From: JAXLYX01 sp046351215
Lineage (GTDB): Bacteria; Myxococcota_A; Polyangia; Polyangiales; Houyiibacteriaceae
Assembly (NCBI GenBank): GCA_046351215.1
Contig: JAXLYX010000008.1
Location: forward strand, 62,001 to 126,000
Length of the DNA stretch: 64,000 bases
Reading direction: 5' to 3'
In this document: positions 1 to 7,950 of the stretch, in pieces
How the letters are laid out: each line of letters begins with the position of its first letter
How positions within the stretch are numbered: the first letter of the stretch is position 1
The notes under the pieces: model-generated
Database searches by the model: none
The model's input: only the letters and a program-made list of their open reading frames with translations
What the model was told of the DNA's origin: nothing
Program-made: the position numbers and the translations under genes

Positions 1-1
1 G

Positions 2-709
2 CTGAGCAGCCTGGTCTCGGGCACGGGCGAGGTGACGCACGGCGCGGCGCTCGAGAACCTGCAGCTCAGCGCGTTCGTCGCGCCGGCCTGCTGCTTCGCG
101 CTCGAGACCGCCGGCATCCCCTGCGTGATCGGCAAGTCGATCCTCTTCCGCAAGAGCGAGCTGCTCGAGCACGGCGGCTTCGAGCCCTACAAGGACGCGC
201 TCGCCGAGGACTTCCTGCTCGGTCGCACCTTCGCGGAGGCCGGCAAGAAGGTCGTGCTGAGCGCGACGCCCGTCTACAACCTCAACGTGAACGCCACGTT
301 CCAGCGCTTCTTCGAGCGGCACTCGCGCTGGCTGATGATGCGGGCCGTGATCCACACGCCGGCCTTCCTCGCGGACCTCTTCGAGTCGCCGACCCCGCTG
401 CTCGTGCTCGCCCTCCTGGCCTCCGGCTTCGAGCCGCGCATCGCGGGGCTGCTCGTGCTCGCCGTGGTCGCCAAGGCCGCGCTCGACGCCCTCAGCATCC
501 GGCTCGTGCGCGGTCACTCGATGGCGCTCCGGCATCTCGTGGTCTCGCCGCTGCGCGACCTCTTCATCTTCGGGATCTGGTTCTACGCCGCGTTCGCGCG
601 CACCGTGACCTGGCGCGGCGTCCGGCTGCGCATGGGCCAGGACTCGACGCTCTCCCCGTGGGAGCCGAACGTCGCCGAGAAGCTGCTGCGGCGCCTCGTC
701 GGGGCGTGA
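2..709 (+). CDS. GT21-type (ceramide glucosyltransferase/HpnI-like) glycosyltransferase, 5' end missing
   Basis: The frame is open at the left edge, so only the last 235 residues are present. Seen: an AEDFLLGRTFAEAGKK block (the ED acid pair of GT-A enzymes), then RHSRW, the (Q/R)xxRW motif of processive GT2/GT21 enzymes, then about three hydrophobic membrane segments. The upstream CVIGKSILFR and LENLQLSAFV blocks resemble ceramide glucosyltransferases and the hopanoid enzyme HpnI. Family knowledge: such proteins transfer a sugar from a nucleotide donor to a membrane lipid at the inner membrane. The substrate cannot be told from this fragment. It ends with TGA and the next gene follows after about 95 bp. 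Confidence 0.85.
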   Translation: MSSLVSGTGEVTHGAALENLQLSAFVAPACCFALETAGIPCVIGKSILFRKSELLEHGGFEPYKDALAEDFLLGRTFAEAGKKVVLSATPVYNLNVNATFQRFFERHSRWLMMRAVIHTPAFLADLFESPTPLLVLALLASGFEPRIAGLLVLAVVAKAALDALSIRLVRGHSMALRHLVVSPLRDLFIFGIWFYAAFARTVTWRGVRLRMGQDSTLSPWEPNVAEKLLRRLVGA

Positions 710-804
710 ACGCGTAGCCCGAGCGACCGCGCGCCCCGGCCCGGGATACACTCCCCGCGGTCGTACGGTCGGTCCGCACGCGCGGCCGGCGACGGGAGGG
801 ACGG

Positions 805-1437
805 ATGAGGGAGCGAGGGGGATCCGAGCCGAACGAGCTCGTCCGCGACCTCACGCGAGCGCTCGCGCGCTTCGCGAAGATCGAGCCCGAGCACCTCGCC
901 CCGTCGACCGTCGAGCTCTTCGCCCGCTACGTGCGCCGCGTCCGCTACGCGCCGGGCGAGACCATCTTCCGCGAGCACGAGGTCTGCCGGGACATCGTCA
1001 TCCTCGCGTCCGGCCTCGTGCGTGCGTTCTACGTCCACGAGGCGCGCGAGGTGAACCTCCGCTTCCTCTGCTCGCCGTCCATCGCGACCGCCATGGCGAG
1101 CCTCGTGACCGGGGCGCCGGCGGAGGAGACCGTCGCGGCGGTGACGGAGGTGACGGGTTTCCGCGCGCGGTGGCTCGACTTCGAGGAGGCGAACCCGGGC
1201 CTCGCGATCGAACGGATGCGACGCACGCTCGCCGAGGCCCACTACCTCTCGATGGAGCGACGCCTGCGCATGCTGCAGGGCAAGTCCGCGCGCGAACGCT
1301 ACGCCTACTTCCTCGCGCACATGGAGCCCGAGATCGTGCAGTCGATGCCCGGCTATCACGTCGCGTCGTACCTCGGGGTCACGCCGGAGTCCTTGAGCCG
1401 CGTCCGCGTCGCGCGGCGGTCCTCGCGTCGAGATTGA
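805..1437 (+). CDS. Crp/Fnr-family transcriptional regulator
   Basis: A 210-residue protein with a cyclic-nucleotide-binding beta-roll (about residues 30-120, with YAPGETIFREHEVCRDIVILASGLV-type spacing) and a C-terminal winged helix whose recognition stretch reads VASYLGVTPESLSR. This is the standard Crp/Fnr layout. No cysteine cluster for an iron-sulfur centre is seen, so it is not an obvious Fnr oxygen sensor. The ligand is unknown. The start ATG has GGGAGGGACGG just upstream. It precedes the GST-like gene on the same strand by 44 bp and may be co-transcribed with it. Confidence 0.88.
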   Translation: MRERGGSEPNELVRDLTRALARFAKIEPEHLAPSTVELFARYVRRVRYAPGETIFREHEVCRDIVILASGLVRAFYVHEAREVNLRFLCSPSIATAMASLVTGAPAEETVAAVTEVTGFRARWLDFEEANPGLAIERMRRTLAEAHYLSMERRLRMLQGKSARERYAYFLAHMEPEIVQSMPGYHVASYLGVTPESLSRVRVARRSSRRD

Positions 1438-1481
1438 CGGATGTCAATGACGCGCGCGGTGACCGAGAGCATCGTCGGGGA

Positions 1482-2303
1482 ATGACGATCGAAGCCGCCG
1501 CGCCCCGCACACCCTCCTCGAACGAGCGTCCCGCGACGCCCGCACGAAGCACGTCGCCCGGACGTCGGGTCCTCCTCGGGGCCCACTACTCCCCGTGGAC
1601 GGAGCGGGCGCGCTGGGCGCTCGATCACCACGGCATCCACTACCGCTTCGAAGAGCACGTCCCGGTGCTCGGCGAGCCCGCGCTGCGTCTCCGGCTCGGT
1701 CGCGCGCATCGCGGGCACGCGACGGTGCCCGTGCTCTTCGACGGCGACCGCGTGGTGCCGGACTCGCTCGAGATCGTCCTCCACGCGGACCGGATCGGAG
1801 GCGGCGCCCCTCTCGTCGTCGATCCCGACGCGACGCGGCGCTTCTTCGCGCGGGTCGACCGCGGGCTCGTCGCCCTGCGGGGCCGCGTGCTCGCCTCGAT
1901 CCTCGACGATCCCGAGGCGCAGCGCGACTCGGTCGTCGGGGTCCCGAAGGCCTGGGCCGCGTGGATGCGTCCCGCGGTGCGCGCGAGCACGCGGTACATG
2001 GCCCGCAAGTACGGCGTGACCGGACCGAGCCGAGCGGAGTTCGAGCCCGAGATCCGAGCGATGCTGCTCGAGCTCCGAGAGGCCGTCGACGGAGGTTCCC
2101 TCGCGATCGACCGCTTCGGCGCGGAGCACCTCGCGGCCGCGACGTTCCTGCAGGGCGTGCGTCCCGTTCGCACCGAGCACATCCCCCTGAGCGACGCCCT
2201 GCGGCGCGCGTGGACGTGCGAGTCCCTCGCAGAGGAATTCGCCGACGTCCTCGCCTGGCGCGACCGTCTGTACCGCGAGAGGCGGTTCCCGTCGGGCTCG
2301 TGA
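1482..2303 (+). CDS. Glutathione S-transferase-like protein
   Basis: A 273-residue protein. After a poorly ordered Pro/Ala/Ser leader of about 28 residues comes an N-terminal thioredoxin-fold GST domain (LGAHYSPWTERARWALDHHGI, then TVPVLFDGDRVVPDSLEIV with the cis-Pro and the acidic-Ser glutathione-contact motif). An all-helical C-terminal half follows. SPWTERAR occupies the place of the catalytic Ser/Cys motif. Family knowledge suggests glutathione conjugation or a thiol-dependent role, but the substrate is unknown. The start ATG was chosen because the frame upstream lies over the preceding regulator. GGGGA lies directly before it. Confidence 0.75.
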   Translation: MTIEAAAPRTPSSNERPATPARSTSPGRRVLLGAHYSPWTERARWALDHHGIHYRFEEHVPVLGEPALRLRLGRAHRGHATVPVLFDGDRVVPDSLEIVLHADRIGGGAPLVVDPDATRRFFARVDRGLVALRGRVLASILDDPEAQRDSVVGVPKAWAAWMRPAVRASTRYMARKYGVTGPSRAEFEPEIRAMLLELREAVDGGSLAIDRFGAEHLAAATFLQGVRPVRTEHIPLSDALRRAWTCESLAEEFADVLAWRDRLYRERRFPSGS

Positions 2304-2333
2304 CCGCGGTGGACGACCGGCCGATCGCGCGCC

Positions 2334-3104
2334 TCAGAGCCGCAGCGTCGCGCCGCCGTCCACGCTGAGGACCTGGCCGGTGATCCACTCCCCGTCGCGC
2401 GACATCAACATCGCGACCATCGCCGCGACGTCCTCCGGCTCGCCGAGACGCGTGTGACGCACGTGCTTGCGCGAGAACGCGATCATCGACTCGTTCAGGC
2501 TCTGTTTCAGGGCGTCGGTGAGGACGACGCCGGGGCAGATCACGTTGGCCCGGACGCCGGACTTCCCCCAGCGCGAGGTCACGTGGCGCATCAGCGCGTG
2601 CAGGCCGGCTTTGCTGATCGCGTAGGAGGGCCGCTCCGGCTCGCCGGCCGACGCGGCGCCCGACGAGGTGTACACGATCGCGCCGCCGCCACGCTCGAGC
2701 AGGTGCGGCAGCGCGTGCCGCGTGCAGAGCACGTGACCGCGGAGGTTCACCTGGATCGTCCGATCGAAGACCTCCATCGGCTCGTCGAGGATGTCGGTGT
2801 CGCGGCGGATCACGTCGAGATCCGCGCCGTTCACGTGGATCCCGTCGAGCCCGCCGAAGCGCTCGATCGCCGTGCGGACGAGCGCCGCGACCGAGGCTTC
2901 GTCCGCGAGATCGAAGCCGACGCCCATCGCCTCCGCGCCCTTCGAGCGGAGGTCCTCCGCCATGCGCGAGGCCGAGTCCGCGCGCAGATCGCCGATCACG
3001 ACCCGGGCGCCTTCGCGCGCGAGCCGGTCCGCCGTCGCGGCTCCGATGCCGCTGCCGCCACCGGCCACCACGACGATCCTGCCCTCGAGTCTCTTGCCGG
3101 TCAT
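2334..3104 (-). CDS. Short-chain dehydrogenase/reductase
   Basis: A 256-residue classical SDR. The N-terminus has the NAD(P)-binding GGGSGIG loop after a beta strand. The catalytic region shows a Ser (VYTSSGAAS) and YAISK for the Tyr-x-x-x-Lys pair. The C-terminal CPGVVLTD and GQVLSVDGGATL blocks are typical. The usual NNAG motif is replaced by VNGADLD. The start was chosen at the ATG preceded by GGAGGTCCGAGC, a good ribosome site, rather than an upstream start in low-complexity sequence. Oxidoreductase on an unknown alcohol/ketone. It is convergent with the GST gene and divergent from the next gene. Confidence 0.9.
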   Translation of the reverse strand: MTGKRLEGRIVVVAGGGSGIGAATADRLAREGARVVIGDLRADSASRMAEDLRSKGAEAMGVGFDLADEASVAALVRTAIERFGGLDGIHVNGADLDVIRRDTDILDEPMEVFDRTIQVNLRGHVLCTRHALPHLLERGGGAIVYTSSGAASAGEPERPSYAISKAGLHALMRHVTSRWGKSGVRANVICPGVVLTDALKQSLNESMIAFSRKHVRHTRLGEPEDVAAMVAMLMSRDGEWITGQVLSVDGGATLRL

Positions 3105-3279
3105 GCTCGGACCTCCCGCGCGCTCGACGGACGACGTCGTGGCGCCGAGGGGAGTATCGTCGGCGGTGGAGGGAGGACAAGGACCGGGCGGCCCGAACCG
3201 ACCGCTTCGCGGCTTCGTGGCGGCATCGGCGGCGAAGGTGATGTATAGGCACTCCTCCCCGAACCCGAGAGTGCCCGTC

Positions 3280-4092
3280 ATGACCGATGCACGCGATACG
3301 CCCGTGGAAGATCTCGAGGTCAGCGTTCGGACGATGAAGTGGCTCCTCGATCAGGACGTGGGCACCGTCGGCGAGCTCTTGGCTCTGCCTGCGATCGAGG
3401 GACCCGCGATCGTCCTCGCCGAGCTCGAGGAGCTCTTCGAGGGCCTCGAGCTCGAATACACCGGCGAATGGAGGCACGTGTCCGCTCCCGCGTTGCTCGT
3501 GGCGGAGGGCACGGTCACCGAGCGTTGGGAGACGATCGAGGAATGGCTCGAGGAGAATGCTCCCGAGGCGCTCGAGACGTTCCGGGAGCCGGCGACCTTC
3601 GCGGAGATCGCCGCCGCGGAGGCCGAGCTCGGCCTCGCGCTGCCTACGGAGTACAAGGAATTCCTCGCGCTCCACGACGGCCAGGAGGACATGGGTCCGA
3701 TGGTGGCGTTCTGCTCGCTCCTGCCCGTGGGTAGGCTCGCGGAGGAGCGTCGCGAGCTCGGCGCGTTGCTGGCGCAGGGGGCGGAGAACTTCGATGGAAA
3801 GGCCGTCGACCCGGGCATCGAGAAGGTGGCGTGGAATCCGTCGTGGCTTCCGATCGGACGCTTCCAGCGCGACGCGTTGATCCTCGATCTGGCGCCTGCC
3901 GAGGGAGGCGCCGAGGGCCAGATCTTCCTCGCCTACGTGGACGACGATGCGCGTCCGCTCGTCGCGACGAGCTTCGGCGAGCTCCTCGGACGCTACTTCC
4001 GCGAGCTCCAGGACGGCACGATCGATCTCTCGGAGCTCGAGGACGAGGAAGACGACGAGGACGAGGACGAGGACGACGAGGACGAGGGCTGA
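3280..4092 (+). CDS. RNA polymerase alpha C-terminal-like domain fused to a SUKH/SMI1-KNR4 domain with acidic tail
   Basis: A 270-residue protein of unusual make-up. Residues 7-50 (TPVEDLEVSVRTMKWLLDQD, then TVGELLALPAI) read like the RNA polymerase alpha-subunit C-terminal helix-hairpin domain. Residues 85-245 look like a SMI1/KNR4 (SUKH) fold: a WLEE start, then ATFAEIAAAEAELGLALPTEYKEFLALHDGQ spacing, and FLAYVDDDARP with the final FGELL helix. Residues 251-270 are almost purely Asp/Glu. Family knowledge: SUKH proteins are often toxin-immunity or regulatory modules. The fused alpha-CTD could contact DNA or transcription factors; that is inference. An in-frame GTG at 3271 or ATG at 3241 is also possible. 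Confidence 0.75.
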   Translation: MTDARDTPVEDLEVSVRTMKWLLDQDVGTVGELLALPAIEGPAIVLAELEELFEGLELEYTGEWRHVSAPALLVAEGTVTERWETIEEWLEENAPEALETFREPATFAEIAAAEAELGLALPTEYKEFLALHDGQEDMGPMVAFCSLLPVGRLAEERRELGALLAQGAENFDGKAVDPGIEKVAWNPSWLPIGRFQRDALILDLAPAEGGAEGQIFLAYVDDDARPLVATSFGELLGRYFRELQDGTIDLSELEDEEDDEDEDEDDEDEG

Positions 4093-4117
4093 GCGAGGTC
4101 GCGCCCTTGGCCGGCCC

Positions 4118-4585
4118 TCAGGCCCCCCTCCGCTCCCGCCACACCAGCCACACGTGCGCGAGCAGGGCGACCACGAAGAACGCCCCGATCGCATGCTTCA
4201 GGTGCAGGTAGGGCGTGTTCGGGAAGTAGGCCGCGTCCGTCGCCCCGAAGGCGCCGCCAGTGAGCGCATACGTCCCGAAGAGCGCGGTGCGTAGCCACGG
4301 CCGTCGGTGGGCGAGGGCGGCCCACACGATCGTGCAGACGCCGGCATGGAGCGAGAAGGCTCCGAGCCGACGGAACAACCCCAGCGTCGCGTTCGGGGGG
4401 GACGCCTGCTCGACCGCGTCGGCGAGCGTGAGCCACGGCGTGTCCGGTCCGTGGGCGAGGAACGGGTGGCTCGACGCGAGGAGCCACCCACCGACGAGCA
4501 CGTCGTAGAGACCGATGCCGACGAGGACGGCGGTGATGCCCACGCCCGCGAAGTGCACGGCTCGCGTGTCGTGGTGGCTCGTCAT
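4118..4585 (-). CDS. Small integral membrane protein, function unknown
   Basis: A 155-residue protein with four hydrophobic segments (AVHFAGVGITAVLVGIGLYD, the FSLHAGVCTIVWAALAH stretch, a GTYALTGGAFGATDAAYF stretch and AIGAFFVVALLAHVWLVW), predicted in the inner membrane. It is translationally coupled to the upstream gene: its ATG overlaps that gene's stop as ATGA (4582-4585). I do not recognise a family with confidence. The histidines near TM1, TM3 and TM4 could bind a cofactor, but nothing proves it. The tight coupling implies work with the protein encoded next to it. Confidence 0.75.
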   Translation of the reverse strand: MTSHHDTRAVHFAGVGITAVLVGIGLYDVLVGGWLLASSHPFLAHGPDTPWLTLADAVEQASPPNATLGLFRRLGAFSLHAGVCTIVWAALAHRRPWLRTALFGTYALTGGAFGATDAAYFPNTPYLHLKHAIGAFFVVALLAHVWLVWRERRGA

Positions 4586-5478
4586 GGGGCCCTGAGGGGC
4601 GTCCCGCCGCCGATGCCGATGTAGTCGAGCGCGGGATTGCCACTCTCGAGCGCGCGGCGGGAGAGCGTCTTCCAGGCGTCCCGCTGCTCTCGACGGTGGC
4701 CCGAGAGCCACAGCGCCTCGAGCACGATCACGCAGAGCAGCCGCGGTGACGCCAGGGCTTCCGCCACGGTTCCGAGGCCGAACTGCACCCCGATCTGACC
4801 TGCCCGGCGGAGGCGCGTGCTCCAGGGGCCCGTCGTGAGGTAGTCGAACACGGGCACCCATCTCGGCGATCGCGAGACGCGGGGCGGGAGCGGCTCGAAG
4901 GTGTGCGAGAGCATCTGGATCGCGGCGAAGATCCCGAGGGCCGGAAGGGCGGGAATCCCCACCGCGCTCGCCCAGCGTCCGCCGAAGTAGAGGCCGAGCG
5001 ACGTCCCGAGCAACGCGGCGCCGAAGACGACGTCGCGCTCGAGGAAGGCCCAGCCGAGCCACCAGGCGGTGAGGATCGAGGCGAACGCGAGGGCCCAGGG
5101 CTCGCCGCCGAGCTCGCGTGCGAGGACCTGCATGAACATCACGACGAACGGCATCGCGAACGTGTGCCCGAGCCGCGCGACCCACGTCGTGTGGAAGATG
5201 TCGTTCAGGTAGCTCTGGTACTGCAGGCTGAAGTTCGTCACGTTCGTGCTCGGGACGACCGTCGCGATCCCGTACCACCGCGCGAACCGGCTCTCTTCGC
5301 CCGGCGTCGGAGCGAAGAGCCATCCCATCTTCCGCACCCAGAACCACTGCTCGCGGCTCGGCTCGACGAAGAGCTCGGCCTCGATGCCGGGGATGGGAGC
5401 GATCCGGGGATCGGTGGAGGGAGAGGGAACCGCGCTCTCGGGAGCCGGCGGTACGACGAGGGGGGCGTGCGGAGACAT
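4582..5478 (-). CDS. DUF962/Mpo1-like multi-pass membrane protein
   Basis: A 298-residue protein with several hydrophobic segments. Two His-containing blocks, SYLNDIFHTTWVARLGHTFAMP and IFAAIQMLSHTFEPLPP, resemble the histidine pattern of the DUF962/Mpo1 family (yeast Mpo1 is an iron-dependent 2-hydroxy fatty acid dioxygenase acting in alpha-oxidation). The assignment rests on these motifs and may be wrong. If right, it acts on a hydroxylated lipid in the membrane. It is first of a two-gene unit with the small membrane protein. The start ATG is the only one before the N-terminal Pro-rich leader. Confidence 0.6.
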   Translation of the reverse strand: MSPHAPLVVPPAPESAVPSPSTDPRIAPIPGIEAELFVEPSREQWFWVRKMGWLFAPTPGEESRFARWYGIATVVPSTNVTNFSLQYQSYLNDIFHTTWVARLGHTFAMPFVVMFMQVLARELGGEPWALAFASILTAWWLGWAFLERDVVFGAALLGTSLGLYFGGRWASAVGIPALPALGIFAAIQMLSHTFEPLPPRVSRSPRWVPVFDYLTTGPWSTRLRRAGQIGVQFGLGTVAEALASPRLLCVIVLEALWLSGHRREQRDAWKTLSRRALESGNPALDYIGIGGGTPLRAP

Positions 5479-5733
5479 GACGAGCTGCGTGGGAGGCCCG
5501 CGGCCGGGGCGGCGAGACCTAGCACGTCACACGAGGAAGTGGAGCGCGTGTTCCGGATTCTCGGCTCGCCTCGCGGCGGGGCCCGTTCTCCCCCACCACC
5601 CGGTGCATCAGACCCTGACCATCCCCATCGCTTGGACGTCCAAGCGTCTCGAGCGTGCGTCCGATCGCCTCTGTGCCCTGACATCCGCTCCCCCCCTCGC
5701 TACGCTGAGTCACGAGAAGCCGGGGGGCAGACC
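5479..5733. other. Divergent intergenic region with palindrome
   Basis: A 255-bp spacer between the minus-strand membrane-protein unit and the plus-strand methyltransferase gene. It must hold promoters for both directions. The only clear structure is the 18-bp perfect palindrome at 5629-5646, listed separately. No convincing small gene was seen. Confidence 0.6.
5629..5646. promoter_or_regulatory. 18-bp perfect palindrome, operator candidate
   Basis: CGCTTGGACGTCCAAGCG is identical to its reverse complement. It lies 88 bp before the methyltransferase start and about 150 bp before the divergent membrane-protein start. A perfect palindrome of this length in a divergent spacer suits a dimeric repressor or a MerR-type regulator. 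No regulator gene is adjacent, so the cognate protein is unknown. Confidence 0.5.
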
Positions 5734-6533
5734 ATGAGCCGCGAGTCGAAGCCGACGACGTCGGAAGCGCACGGCCGTCTGTGGGGCGCACGTGCGAGGG
5801 ATTGGGCCGAATTCCAGGAGGGAACGGTGCGTCCGGTCTTCGAGGCCGTGCTCGAACGCACGCGCGTGGGTCCGGGCACGCGGTATCTCGACGCCGGCTG
5901 CGGCTCGGGCATGGCGGCGGCCATGGCGGCCGCGCGCGGGGCCGAGGTCTCGGGCGTGGACGCCGCGGAGCCGATGCTCTCCGTCGCGAGGGAGCGCGTC
6001 CCGACGGGCGACTTCCGCCGAGGCGATCTCGAGGAGCTGCCGTTCCCGGACGAGGCCTTCGACGTCGTGACCGGCTTCAATTCGTTCCAGTACGCGGCGA
6101 ACCCCGTGGCCGCGCTGCGCGAGGCCGGGCGGGTCGCGAAGCGCGGCGGCTCGATCGTCGTCATGACCTTCGGCGCGCCCGAGGGCATGGAGGTCGTGTC
6201 GCTCCTGACGGCGCTCCGTCCGCTCCTGCCTGCACCCCCTCCGGGCGCGCCCGGGCCGTTCGCGCTCTCCGACGAGGGCGTGCTGCGCCGCTTCGCCGAA
6301 GATGCGGGCCTCGAGCCCCAGGAGATCTTCGACGTCGACAGCCCGTGGATCTACGCCGACGAGTCCGCGGCCCTGCGGGGCCTGACCTCGACGGGGACCC
6401 GGTCCGGGCGATGGAGCACGTCGGCGAGGCCGCCGTGACCCGCGCCTACGCGGAGGCCCTCGCTCCGTTCCGACAGGCGGACGGAAGCGTTCGCGCGACG
6501 GCCTGGTTCCGCTGCCTCCTCGCGCGGCGGTGA
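5734..6533 (+). pseudogene. UbiE-type SAM-dependent methyltransferase, one-base frameshift
   Basis: The first part reads as a class I methyltransferase: YLDAGCGSG (SAM motif I), VDAAEPML, a DLEELPFPDEAFDVV motif and a VGG-like VAKRGGSIVVMTF strand. After about residue 220 the frame decays to a stop at 6438. The expected C-terminus (PVRAMEHVGEAAVTRAYAEA, ending FRCLLARR) continues one frame back and stops at 6533. Adding one G to the run at 6393-6396 joins them as LTSTG-DPVRAMEH, so the sequence looks like a single-base loss. It may be a real mutation or a sequencing error. The ATG has GGGGG upstream. Confidence 0.8.
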
Positions 6534-6597
6534 GCGGCGTCTCGCGCGTCGCGACTCCGGCTCCGCAACTCCCGTCGTCTCGGTCCGAGCACGGGGC

Positions 6598-7950
6598 ATG
6601 CTCGAGCTCCGCTTCGACCGTGGCACCCTCGTCGCGACCTCCGACGATTCCCTCGACCCTTCGACGCTGCCCCAGCTCGTCCGCGACCCACGGGACGAGA
6701 CCTATCGGGCGCCGGCCGCGTGCCTTCCCGCCCTCGAGCGCGAGGCACGTGCCCGGGGGCACACGGCCCGCTTCGTGGGCGCACGGACGGAGCCGCTCGA
6801 GCCCTGCGCCCCGCCTCCGCTCCGCGAATACCAGGAGGCCGCGCTCGCGGCGTGGGAGGCCGCCGAGCGGAGCGGCGTCGTGGTGCTCCCCACGGGAGCC
6901 GGGAAGACACGGCTCGCGATCGCCGCGATCGCGCGCATGGGGCGCTCGACCCTCTGCCTCGTCCCGACGCGGGTCCTCCTGCAGCAATGGGTCTCGGCCC
7001 TCCATTCGGCCGGCTACGACGAGGTCGGACGCCTCGGCGACGGCGAGCGCGACATCCGCCCCCTCACGGTCGCGACCTTCGAGAGCGCCTTCCGCTCGAT
7101 GGCGCGCATCGGCGATCGCTTCGATCTGCTCGTCGTGGACGAGGTCCACCACTTCGGTCTCGGGGCCCGCGACGAGGTCCTCGCGATGTGCGCCGCGCGG
7201 GCGCGCCTCGGCCTCACGGCGACGCCGCGCGTGCAGACCGAGCCCGGGGTCTCCGGCCTGCCCCTCGTCGGGCCCGTCGTCTTCGAGGTCGGGCTCTCGG
7301 AGCTCGTGGGGACGCACCTCGCGCCCTACGAGCGCCTCGTGATCCCCGTCGCTCTCGACGAGGCCGAGGCGCGGGCCTACGAGAGCGCCGCCTCGAGGTT
7401 CGACGCGGCTCGCCGGAGCGTCGCGGGCGCGCTGCGCGAGGGCACGTACGCCGAGCTCGTCGCCGTGCTCCGGCGAAGCGAATCCGGGCGGAGGGCGCTC
7501 CTCGCGCAGGCCCGCGCGAGGCGCATCGTCGAATCGGCGGCGGCCAAGATGCAGGTGCTCGAGCGCCTGCTCGCGCGTCACCGCGACGACCGGGTGCTCG
7601 TCTTCACCGCCACCGCGGACGGGGCGTACGAGATCGCACGCCACTTCCTCGTCGCGCCGCTCACGTCGGAGGTCGGGCGCTCGGAACGGAGCGCGATGCT
7701 CGCTCGCTTCGAGGAGGGCTCCGTGCGCGTCCTCGTCTCGCCTCAGGTGCTGAACGAGGGGCTCGACGTCCCCGAGGCCGACGTCGCCATCGTCATCGCT
7801 TCCTCGCGCGGCGTGCGGGAGCACCTGCAGCGCGTGGGACGCGTCCTCCGGGCACGTCCGGGCAAGCGGGCGATGGTCTACGAGGTCGTCTGCCGCGGCA
7901 CCCACGAGATCGCGCAGGCGACGCGACGGGGGCGCGCGCTTGCTGCCTGA
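6598..7950 (+). CDS. XPB/Rad25-type superfamily 2 DNA helicase
   Basis: A 450-residue SF2 helicase. Seen in order: LREYQEAAL (Q-like motif), LPTGAGKT (Walker A, about residues 98-105), VVDEVHH (DEAD-box motif II variant), GLTATP (motif III), VLVFTAT (IV), VLNEGLDVPEADVAIVIAS (V) and EHLQRVGRVLR (VI). The architecture and size match bacterial and archaeal XPB. Family knowledge: an ATP-driven 3'-5' translocase that opens DNA in nucleotide-excision-type repair. It overlaps the next gene, a Bax1-like nuclease, by 11 bp, as in XPB-Bax1 pairs, which strongly supports the assignment. Confidence 0.9.
   Translation: MLELRFDRGTLVATSDDSLDPSTLPQLVRDPRDETYRAPAACLPALEREARARGHTARFVGARTEPLEPCAPPPLREYQEAALAAWEAAERSGVVVLPTGAGKTRLAIAAIARMGRSTLCLVPTRVLLQQWVSALHSAGYDEVGRLGDGERDIRPLTVATFESAFRSMARIGDRFDLLVVDEVHHFGLGARDEVLAMCAARARLGLTATPRVQTEPGVSGLPLVGPVVFEVGLSELVGTHLAPYERLVIPVALDEAEARAYESAASRFDAARRSVAGALREGTYAELVAVLRRSESGRRALLAQARARRIVESAAAKMQVLERLLARHRDDRVLVFTATADGAYEIARHFLVAPLTSEVGRSERSAMLARFEEGSVRVLVSPQVLNEGLDVPEADVAIVIASSRGVREHLQRVGRVLRARPGKRAMVYEVVCRGTHEIAQATRRGRALAA

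Noticed and set aside
4030..4090. GAC/GAG-rich tandem stretch
   Set aside because: It encodes the acidic tail of the alpha-CTD/SUKH protein. No evidence of a mobile or regulatory repeat.
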